From Marinomonas sp. MED121 (GTDB taxonomy: Bacteria > Pseudomonadota > Gammaproteobacteria > Pseudomonadales > Marinomonadaceae), in contig NZ_CH672430.1 of NCBI RefSeq assembly GCF_000153025.1, positions 677,209 to 741,208 on the forward strand: a stretch of 64,000 nt of DNA, in the 5' to 3' direction. The translations under genes and the position numbers were made by a program. A model generated the notes under the pieces. The model was not told the origin of the DNA and did not search any database. It was given only the letters and a program-made list of their open reading frames with translations. Of the stretch, positions 56,701 to 64,000 are shown in pieces (within the stretch, counting starts at the first letter, position 1; each line of letters starts with the position of its first letter).

Positions 56701-59700
56701 TAATTTTAAGTTATCGGTAAAAATGCTGTCTTTGGGTTTGTTAGCCCTAGTTGCAATTATGTTGCCTACTGGCTTTTTAATTAATACTGAACTTGGGTTG
56801 ATTGATTTTCTAGAAAGAGAACAAGCAGGTATTGAACCAATAAGAAAAGTAATGGTGCTGGAAAGTTACATTCAAGAGCATAGAGGTGCAAGTACAATTT
56901 ATTTAACTGATCCTACAGCTAGTAAACGAGATATAGACTCGAGAGCTGAAAATGTCATTAATCACATGTCATCACTTGCACCTTATTTTAGAGATGTTAT
57001 GCCTGGAGACCCTGTCAATGACAGGATTTTATCTTTAGCAGAAAGGTTTGCAAATTTAAAGTCTGAAGTGAGAGATGGTGCCATTTCAAAAAAAGAGTCT
57101 TTTTCTGTTCATACTAAGTTAATTTCTGAAATCAGTTCAAAAATAATACCAAGTATTTCGGAGTACTTTTATCTTAGATATGACCCTACACCAGAAACAT
57201 ACCATTTAGTTATTGCATCCAATGATGATCTTCCAAAAGTATTGGAAGGGATAGCAAGGCTTCGAGGTTTAGGTGCTGGAGCTCTGTCTGCTGGAAGCGT
57301 TGATTTTGAACAAATAGGTATGATTCATGTTGCTATTGATAGTGTTACAGAAACATTTAGTGCTTTAAAACATAATATTGATGTATCAATTGAGTCATCA
57401 GAAGATGAAGAAGTTCATGCTCTTAAAGATGAGATTTTAGTGCTTAATAGAGAGTTTATTGAATTTTCAGAGTTGATTGAGCATGAAATTTTTCAGAAGC
57501 AGATATTCACTTATTCCTCTGCTCAATACTTTGATGAGGCTAGTCGTATAGTTGCTGATTTTCAGCTTTTTTCTGATCATGCGAATAGTGTTTTAGAAAA
57601 AAGGCTTGGTGAAAAGGTGGTAGAAGCAAAATGGATCCTTTATGAGGCATCATTGTTTATCGGTGTGCTTATTTTACTGAGCTTTGTATTAGGCGTTGCA
57701 ATCGTAAGGTCTGTTATTCAAGGTGTTGATGACGCTGTAAACACTTCAAAAAATATTGCAAAAAGCATATTTGATCATCACTTAGATTTAACAAGAAAAG
57801 ATGAATTCGGTATGTTGTACGGCTCATTAGCTAGTATGGCTGAGCAGTTAAAAGTCGCTGAAAAAGAAGCTAAAAGTAACTTTGCTATTAAGCAAGCAAT
57901 TGATAATAGTGCTACTGCTTTCATGATGACTGATTCGGAAAATAAGCTGTTCTATGTTAATCAGACAACTATAGATTTATTTAAAGATTCTCAGGAAGAT
58001 ATTAGAAAGTGGGAACCAGAGTTTGATGTTAATACTCTTACTGGTTTGTCTCTAGCTAAGTTAGCAAGCCCTGAGAATACGGGAGAGTTTGTTTCAGTTT
58101 TCAATGCTATGACAAGCAATTTGGAAGTGCAAAGTAATATAGGTGCTAGAACCTTTAACCTAAATGCAAACCCGGTATTAGATCAAGAAGGAGCTAGAAT
58201 TGGTGCTTGCATTGAGTGGGATGATATTACTCAAGCACTGATCACCCAAGAAGAAACCGCCAGAACAATGGCATCTCTAAACTGTACCACGACTAATATC
58301 ATGATCGCGGATGCGGATAGAAACATATGTTATATGAATGACAGTGTTATTAGTATGCTCCAAGAGTCTGAATCTGACTTGCGAGCAGTATTACCTCATT
58401 TTAATGTCGCCACAGTGTTAGGTAGTAACATAGATATTTTCCATGCTAACCCTGCACATCAACAAAACTTATTGGAAAAACTACAAACTAGTTATACCTC
58501 ACAAATAAAAGTAGGTAGAAGGCATTATCGTTTAATAGCTAACCCCATTGTTTCTGAAGAAGGTACACGTCTAGGCTCTGTTGTTGAGTGGCTTGACCGT
58601 ACACTAGAAGTTGAAGCTGAAGAAGAGATTGCTATGTTGGTTTCTGCTGCTGTAGACGGGAATTTCTCTGAACGAGCGAGCACTGATAACAAGTCTGATT
58701 TCATGTTATCAATGGCAGAAGGGTTGAATAAGCTCTTAGAAACCGCGGATGTTGGGCTAAATGATGTTTCTAGAGTGTTATTGGCTCTTTCAGAAGGTGA
58801 TTTAACTCAAAAAATTGATGCTGACTATAAAGGGACTTTTGATCAACTTAAGAATTACTCAAACCAAACAACCGAAAGTTTAGCTCGAATTATTGGTGAA
58901 ATCAGAACGGCTGCAGATACGATTAATACAGCCTCGGCTGAAATTGCTCAAGGTAATGCGGATCTTTCTAATCGAACTGAACAGCAAGCTGCAAGCTTAG
59001 AAGAAACCGCATCTAGTATGGAGGAGCTGACGGGTACGGTGAGATTAAATGCTGATAATGCTAAACAAGCTAACTCCCTTGCATCTAAGGCATCTGAAGT
59101 TGCAGTTGATGGAGGCGACCTTATTCAACAAGTTGTACATACCATGGCGTCAATTAATGAGTCTTCACAAAAGATTTCCGACATTATTGGTGTAATTGAT
59201 GGAATTGCTTTTCAAACAAATATTTTGGCACTTAATGCTGCAGTTGAGGCTGCAAGAGCTGGCGAACAAGGAAGAGGGTTTGCCGTTGTCGCATCTGAAG
59301 TGCGTACTTTAGCGCAGCGTTCGGCGAATGCTGCAAAAGATATAAAAGCATTGATTTCAGACTCTGTGAATAAAATTACGGATGGGAATGCGCTTGTTGG
59401 TAGATCTGGCGACACTATGAAAGAAATCGTGACTTCGATTAAAAGTGTTAATGACATTATGTCTGAAATTGCTGCGGCATCAGCAGAGCAGTCTGCAGGA
59501 ATTGATGAAATAGGTAAGGCTGTAACCCAAATGGATTCTATGACACAGCAAAATGCAGCATTAGTAGAAGAGGCGGCAGCTTCGGCTGAAAGCATGCAGA
59601 GTCAAGCTGATCAGTTGACTTCTCGAGTGGCAACCTTTCGCCTGACAGATACTCCTGATGAAGACATCCAAGAAATCTCGAAGCCAGTTAAAAGAATTTC

Positions 59701-59782
59701 GACCAAACCAGAAGTAACAAAACGAATTGCTCCGACTGTAGTACATAGCCAGCAAACAGAAGATGAATGGGAAGAGTTTTAA
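56687..59782 (+). CDS. Membrane chemoreceptor with tandem PAS domains and CheR-tether tail (Aer2 position)
   Basis: 1031 aa from ATG 56687, with AGGGAG six bases upstream. TM1 about 9-32; a periplasmic helical sensor 33-318 resembling NIT or four-helix domains ([15 protein letters not shown]); TM2 about 321-343; HAMP; PAS1 about 400-520; PAS2 about 525-645 with F585-H-A-N-P-A-H591-Q and W635 (VVEWLD), the style of the Aer2 haem-PAS; a HAMP-like segment near 690-740; signalling domain with tip 838-880. It ends E-W-E-E-F (1027-1031), the xWxxF peptide that recruits CheR. P. aeruginosa Aer2/McpB, encoded at the same operon position, ends GWEEF. Unlike soluble Aer2, this one has a periplasmic domain, so it may integrate external and internal cues. 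Confidence 0.9.
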   Translation: MSWLNNFKLSVKMLSLGLLALVAIMLPTGFLINTELGLIDFLEREQAGIEPIRKVMVLESYIQEHRGASTIYLTDPTASKRDIDSRAENVINHMSSLAPYFRDVMPGDPVNDRILSLAERFANLKSEVRDGAISKKESFSVHTKLISEISSKIIPSISEYFYLRYDPTPETYHLVIASNDDLPKVLEGIARLRGLGAGALSAGSVDFEQIGMIHVAIDSVTETFSALKHNIDVSIESSEDEEVHALKDEILVLNREFIEFSELIEHEIFQKQIFTYSSAQYFDEASRIVADFQLFSDHANSVLEKRLGEKVVEAKWILYEASLFIGVLILLSFVLGVAIVRSVIQGVDDAVNTSKNIAKSIFDHHLDLTRKDEFGMLYGSLASMAEQLKVAEKEAKSNFAIKQAIDNSATAFMMTDSENKLFYVNQTTIDLFKDSQEDIRKWEPEFDVNTLTGLSLAKLASPENTGEFVSVFNAMTSNLEVQSNIGARTFNLNANPVLDQEGARIGACIEWDDITQALITQEETARTMASLNCTTTNIMIADADRNICYMNDSVISMLQESESDLRAVLPHFNVATVLGSNIDIFHANPAHQQNLLEKLQTSYTSQIKVGRRHYRLIANPIVSEEGTRLGSVVEWLDRTLEVEAEEEIAMLVSAAVDGNFSERASTDNKSDFMLSMAEGLNKLLETADVGLNDVSRVLLALSEGDLTQKIDADYKGTFDQLKNYSNQTTESLARIIGEIRTAADTINTASAEIAQGNADLSNRTEQQAASLEETASSMEELTGTVRLNADNAKQANSLASKASEVAVDGGDLIQQVVHTMASINESSQKISDIIGVIDGIAFQTNILALNAAVEAARAGEQGRGFAVVASEVRTLAQRSANAAKDIKALISDSVNKITDGNALVGRSGDTMKEIVTSIKSVNDIMSEIAAASAEQSAGIDEIGKAVTQMDSMTQQNAALVEEAAASAESMQSQADQLTSRVATFRLTDTPDEDIQEISKPVKRISTKPEVTKRIAPTVVHSQQTEDEWEEF

Positions 59783-60607
59783 TTGTTGAAATTAATCAAG
59801 GATGATAAACATGAGTTCTTATATACCAATGAGGACTTTAAAAGAGTTAGATTATTTTTAAATAAACTAACGGGAATAAACTTGGCCGAAAGCAAGGATG
59901 CTATGGTCTATAGTCGCTTAGTAAGACGTGTTAGGGCATTAAATTTAAATAGTATTGGAGAGTATTTAGAATTCGTTGATGCTAATGCTAATGAAGAACA
60001 AAATTTCATTAATGCACTCACAACCAATTTAACATCTTTTTTTCGTGAAGAGCATCATTTTGACGTATTGAAGGATTATGTATTATCCAACTCTGAGGTT
60101 AAGCGTATTTGGTGTGCTGCATCAAGCACAGGTGAAGAGCCATATTCTATTGCAATTAGTTTAGTTGAAGCCTTAGGTAAATTTGATACACATATTGAAA
60201 TTATTGCATCAGATATAGATAGCAATGTATTGGAGACGGCTAAGCAAGGAATCTATCATGAATCTAGGATTCAGTCGTTAAGCCTAGATAGAAAAAAACG
60301 CTTTTTTAAAAAAGGGGTTGGTTCAAATCGAGGCTTTGTAAGGGTGGCACCTGAATTAAGAGAGATGGTCTCATTTCGAAAGATAAATTTGCTGGATAGT
60401 CAGTGGCCAGTCGAAATGCCTGTAAATATTATCTTTTGTCGTAATGTGATGATTTATTTCAATCGAGAAATGCAAGAAGCCTTGTTAACAAGAATGGTTA
60501 GGTTGCTAAAAAAAGATGGTTTATATATCGCTGGACACTCGGAAAACTTCTCTGCTTTTTCGCATGTGGTAAAGCCTTTCGGTAAAACTACTTATAAACC
60601 TGCGTAG
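59783..60607 (+). CDS. cheR: Chemotaxis protein methyltransferase CheR
   Basis: 274 aa. SAM-dependent methylation of receptor glutamates. N-domain then VKRIWCAASSTGEEPYSIAI (SAM loop), EIIASDIDSNVLETAKQGIY, NIIFCRNVMIYFNREMQEAL and GLYIAGHSENF. No in-frame ATG exists at the start: translation must begin at one of two adjacent TTG codons (59783 or 59786) right after the receptor stop, with GAAGAG inside the receptor gene as ribosome site. Partner of the EWEEF tail of the preceding receptor. Confidence 0.93.
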   Translation: MLKLIKDDKHEFLYTNEDFKRVRLFLNKLTGINLAESKDAMVYSRLVRRVRALNLNSIGEYLEFVDANANEEQNFINALTTNLTSFFREEHHFDVLKDYVLSNSEVKRIWCAASSTGEEPYSIAISLVEALGKFDTHIEIIASDIDSNVLETAKQGIYHESRIQSLSLDRKKRFFKKGVGSNRGFVRVAPELREMVSFRKINLLDSQWPVEMPVNIIFCRNVMIYFNREMQEALLTRMVRLLKKDGLYIAGHSENFSAFSHVVKPFGKTTYKPA

Positions 60608-60620
60608 GGAGTGGACTTGA

Positions 60621-61232
60621 ATGTCGTTTGATTTTGATAATGTTCATGTTGCAACCCATCAGTTTTACGATAGTTACTTTAATGAAAATGCAATCAAAGT
60701 ATTACCTGGTGAGTATTTTGCAACCAAAGAAAGGAAACTCATTGTAACAGTATTGGGATCCTGTGTTTCTGTCTGCCTTAGAGACCCTATTACTGGAGTA
60801 GGTGGAATGAATCATTTTTTGCTACCAAAGGATGAAAGAGGTAGTCCTGATTTGGTAGCCGCCTCTGCTCGCTATGGTGTTTACGCAATGGAGATTCTGA
60901 TTAACCATCTTTTGAAACTTGGAGCAAGAAAAGAAAACTTACAAGCAAAAATCTTTGGCGGGGCTAATGTCTTACCTGGTATGCCTAATTCGACTGTTGG
61001 AACAAAAAACTCTGAATTTGTTAGGCTTTATTTATCTAAAGAGCATATTGAAATCTATAGTAGTGACCTTCAAGGCGCTCAACCACGAAAGGTTTTTTTC
61101 TTTACCGACAGCGGTAAGGTTCTTATAAAAAAACTAAAAACTGCTCATATCGCTCCACTGGTCAATCGAGAAACGATTTATCAATCAGATATATCGGATC
61201 ATACGCGAGCTGGTGATATTGACTTATTTTAG
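60621..61232 (+). CDS. cheD: Chemoreceptor glutamine deamidase CheD
   Basis: 203 aa. Catalytic Cys48 in LGSCVSVCLRD and His65 in GGMNHFLLP, then YAMEILINHLLKLGA and AKIFGGANVL, all typical. Deamidates receptor glutamines. The last residues AGDIDLF almost repeat the tail of the first receptor of the operon (SGEIDLF), suggesting a shared docking partner. GGGAG precedes the ATG. Confidence 0.93.
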   Translation: MSFDFDNVHVATHQFYDSYFNENAIKVLPGEYFATKERKLIVTVLGSCVSVCLRDPITGVGGMNHFLLPKDERGSPDLVAASARYGVYAMEILINHLLKLGARKENLQAKIFGGANVLPGMPNSTVGTKNSEFVRLYLSKEHIEIYSSDLQGAQPRKVFFFTDSGKVLIKKLKTAHIAPLVNRETIYQSDISDHTRAGDIDLF

Positions 61233-61256
61233 TTAACTCTCATTGAAAGGATTTCT

Positions 61257-62270
61257 ATGAAAATTAAAGTATTAGTCGTAGATGATTCTGCTTTGATTCG
61301 CAGTCTAATGACAGAAATAATTAATAAATCACATGATATTGAGCTGGTTGGAACAGCAAAAGATGCTTTTGTTGCTAGGGATTTAGTAAACAAGTTTGCA
61401 CCTGATGTGATTACTCTTGATATTGAGATGCCAAAAGTAGATGGATTAACATTCTTAAGCCGACTTATGAAGGCTAGGCCGACACCTGTCATTATGATGT
61501 CTACGCTTACTCAAGAAGGAGCGGATGCGACATTTAAATCATTGGAGCTTGGAGCAGTAGATTTTATCGCCAAACCAAGTTTTGATGTTGTGAACGGAAT
61601 CAATCAATACTCAGAGCTCATCGTAGATAAAATTAAAACGGCTTATCAAGCAAATGTTAGGCGTAAAAGACATCACCCAAAACCTGCTGCAAACTTAGTT
61701 AATTCAAAAAAAGCGACGAAAATTATTGCTATCGGAGCTTCTACTGGAGGAACTGAAGCAATTCGAGAGCTTTTAGAAGGCTTCCCTGAAAATTCACCGG
61801 GCATTGTAATTACTCAACATTTACCTTCTGGTTTTACCCAATCATATGCAAATCGTTTAAATAAGCTCACTAAACTCAGTGTTTTCGAAGCTAGAGGTGG
61901 TGAAGTGATTCAACCAGGAATGGCTTTTTTAGCGCCAGGTGGCAAACATCTTACTGTTATTAAGTCAGGTGGGAACTATATCACTCAACTAGATGACTCT
62001 GAAAAGGTGTGTGGTCATAAACCTTCTGTAGACTTAATGTTTAATTCATTAGCTGAGTTTGGTATGGATAATATAATGGCTATATTATTAACTGGAATGG
62101 GGAAAGACGGCGCCCAAGGGATGAAAAAAATATATAAAAATGGTGGCTATACCATTGCGCAAAATGAAGAGACTTGTGTGGTATTCGGCATGCCACGTGA
62201 AGCAATAAAGATACAAGCAGTAAGCAGTGTATTACCACTCGAAGATATAAGTAATGCAGTATTTAATTAG
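61257..62270 (+). CDS. cheB: Chemotaxis response regulator protein-glutamate methylesterase CheB
   Basis: 337 aa. Receiver with D9-D10, D55 (VITLDIEMPKVDG) and the Lys of FIAKPS; methylesterase domain with catalytic Ser in AIGASTGG, His in ITQHLPSGFT and Asp in LLTGMGKDGAQGM. Removes receptor methyl groups after CheA phosphorylation. Last che gene: its stop lies only 3 bp from the 3' end of an opposed tRNA gene and no separate terminator is seen, so che transcripts would run antisense into the tRNA array. Confidence 0.95.
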   Translation: MKIKVLVVDDSALIRSLMTEIINKSHDIELVGTAKDAFVARDLVNKFAPDVITLDIEMPKVDGLTFLSRLMKARPTPVIMMSTLTQEGADATFKSLELGAVDFIAKPSFDVVNGINQYSELIVDKIKTAYQANVRRKRHHPKPAANLVNSKKATKIIAIGASTGGTEAIRELLEGFPENSPGIVITQHLPSGFTQSYANRLNKLTKLSVFEARGGEVIQPGMAFLAPGGKHLTVIKSGGNYITQLDDSEKVCGHKPSVDLMFNSLAEFGMDNIMAILLTGMGKDGAQGMKKIYKNGGYTIAQNEETCVVFGMPREAIKIQAVSSVLPLEDISNAVFN

Positions 62271-62273
62271 AAT

Positions 62274-62350
<77 letters not shown>

Positions 62351-62376
62351 ACGAATGAGGCAATATAAATATTAAT

Positions 62377-62453
<77 letters not shown>

Positions 62454-62479
62454 ACGAATGAGGCAATATAAATATTAAT

Positions 62480-62556
<77 letters not shown>

Positions 62557-62588
62557 ACAAATAATAGATATTGAGTTCTGTTTTAGTA

Positions 62589-62665
<77 letters not shown>

Positions 62666-62687
62666 ACTAATACAGATTTTTTAAATT

Positions 62688-62764
<77 letters not shown>

Positions 62765-62800
62765 ACAAATTTAAGGCGTTGATCCAATTAGTAAAAAAAT

Positions 62801-62877
<77 letters not shown>

Positions 62878-62884
62878 TCAACGA

Positions 62885-62919
62885 GGTGCGTATTATAGGG
62901 AGGGCTTAATGAGAGTCAA
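62885..62919 (-). promoter_or_regulatory. Sigma-70 promoter of the tRNA-fMet array
   Basis: On the minus strand TTGACT (62914-62919), 16-bp spacer, perfect TATAAT (62892-62897), then a GC-containing discriminator typical of stringently controlled stable-RNA promoters. All six genes can be read from it; spacers within the array are 22-36 bp. Confidence 0.88.
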
Positions 62920-63539
62920 GAGATATTTCGCAATGCATGAATATTTATTACTTTTCGACCTCTATGAGCTTTGAATGAGCCAAGCTGACAATAATAAACT
63001 CATATCGGTAATTTTTATTAGTGGTCTGTACTTCATCGCTGTACTTCTTTGTTTCGCCCTACCATACCTTTATCAATGACTTAACAGAATGCTTAGGCTC
63101 AATTCGGTGTTAACTATATAAAGTTACAATTATTAAAAGTGTGACAATTCACATTTTAAGTAATGCTCTTGAAAGCGAGTGGGGGGAGAGTTTGATATAG
63201 GAGCTTGATTTTCATGGAATGTTGCCTTATTAAAACTAAGGTGAATATTATTTACTCCATTCTTAAATCAGTTATAAAGTGCTGAGTTAATGAATTGATT
63301 AAATATTTATTGCTTTGTTTGTTTCTTTAGTTCGTTGATCTAAGTTGCCCTTTAAAAAACGAAATGAACCAGATTTATGTTCTGTTGTCTGAAAAGCATC
63401 CATTAAAGGCTTAGACAGAGTTTAGGGTATCATTACTGGGACTCACGCATTTTAAACGCCATATACAGTTAGAGATAAGCCTTAGTCATCTTCCAATTAA
63501 ATCTCACAATCACTGAGATGTATTATTAAAGGTAATTCG
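62920..63539. other. About 620-bp intergenic region before msrA
   Basis: AT-rich, no open frame of note on either strand apart from msrA's own, no strong hairpin or repeat seen. It must contain the msrA promoter. Confidence 0.4.
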
Positions 63540-64000
63540 ATGTTTAATCAAAGTAAATTACAGGCTATTAAAGAAGCCATAGTGTCTGAAAGTGAAGCGC
63601 TGCCAGGACGTAATGAAGCAATGAAAATTACAGCAGTACATGCTGTAAATAATCAAGATATGAAAAGAGCGCTAACGAGTAATGAAGAGCGTGTCGTTTT
63701 AGGTATGGGATGCTTCTGGGGAGCAGAAAGAAAGTTATGGAATACGCCAGGAGTAATAGTAACCTCTGTTGGCTATGCTGGTGGATATACATTAAACCCA
63801 ACTTATGAAGAAGTTTGTACTGGAGCAACCGGGCACACAGAAGTAGTAAATGTGATTTTTGACCGCGAACAAACTAGCTTAGATGAAGTGTTGAGAGTGT
63901 TTTGGGAAAATCATAATCCCGTCCAAGGAATGAAGCAGGGAAACGATGTAGGTACACAATATCGTTCTGCTATCTATATTACTGATGAGTCGCAGCAAGA
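63540..64000 (+). CDS. msrA: Peptide methionine-S-sulfoxide reductase MsrA (partial, cut by window end)
   Basis: First 153 codons of MsrA, which repairs oxidised methionine. The active-site motif GMGCFWGAER begins near residue 55, with the catalytic Cys before FWG. It is followed by VGYAGGYTLNPTYEEVCTG, TGHTEVVNV, and WENHNPVQGMKQGNDVGTQYRSAIY. The roughly 50-residue N-terminal extension before the motif is like the E. coli-type long form. AAAGG lies before the ATG at 63540. The C-terminus lies beyond the window. Confidence 0.93.
   Translation, partial: MFNQSKLQAIKEAIVSESEALPGRNEAMKITAVHAVNNQDMKRALTSNEERVVLGMGCFWGAERKLWNTPGVIVTSVGYAGGYTLNPTYEEVCTGATGHTEVVNVIFDREQTSLDEVLRVFWENHNPVQGMKQGNDVGTQYRSAIYITDESQQ

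Overview
The window looks like chromosome of a marine, heterotrophic, motile gammaproteobacterium of low to moderate GC, most like Marinomonas or a related Oceanospirillales genus. This is inferred from the gene mix and protein style, not from a marker gene. Pointers are monomeric NADP-isocitrate dehydrogenase, PhoX, an M4 secreted protease, a BCCT onium transporter, tctCBA-DE, DUF3010, six initiator tRNA genes and a Che2-type chemotaxis cluster. No phage, IS element, integrase or CRISPR was seen.

0-9 kb: a small duplicated His/Cys-rich metal-binding protein; a Tat-exported PhoX phosphatase behind a clear 11-bp-spaced Pho box; a 2OG-oxygenase-like protein; an M4 metalloprotease with unusual I[IV]GQS repeats; an OmpW-like porin; and galT-galE. 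9-18 kb: a ROK repressor in one unit with a glycerophosphodiester phosphodiesterase, divergent from a four-gene ABC importer; a lone periplasmic solute-binding protein; and a TetR regulator and alpha/beta hydrolase, each preceded by the same 20-bp operator in opposite orientation. 18-33 kb: mostly single transport or regulatory genes (MATE, LysR, Gate-domain protein, Lrp, WYL, XRE-cupin next to azlCD, HDOD, FAH-family hydrolase, icd, DMT permease, DUF3010, class V aminotransferase, Fur-box-preceded bfd).

33-40 kb: a tripartite tricarboxylate transport operon (tctC, terminator, tctB-tctA), then the tctD-tctE two-component system, with a periplasmic binding protein gene overlapping tctE. 40-51 kb: an MFS permease and a probable catabolic locus, ridA-BCCT-M19-ALDH on the minus strand facing lysR and a three-gene plus-strand unit (a 573-aa protein I do not recognise, DUF3726, TSUP exporter). 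This is one of the two best candidates for undescribed biology.

51-62 kb: an AT-rich chemotaxis operon in the gene order of the Pseudomonas aeruginosa che2 (F7) cluster: receptor, STAS, PP2C phosphatase, cheY, cheA, cheW, PAS-receptor, cheR, cheD, cheB. Its odd parts are a receptor with a CheZ-like DxxxQ motif, a phosphatase fused to a receiver that has lost its phospho-Asp, four FGFF motifs in CheA, and the same IDLF tail on the first receptor and CheD. cheB stops 3 bp from an opposed array of six initiator tRNA-fMet genes. The window ends inside msrA.
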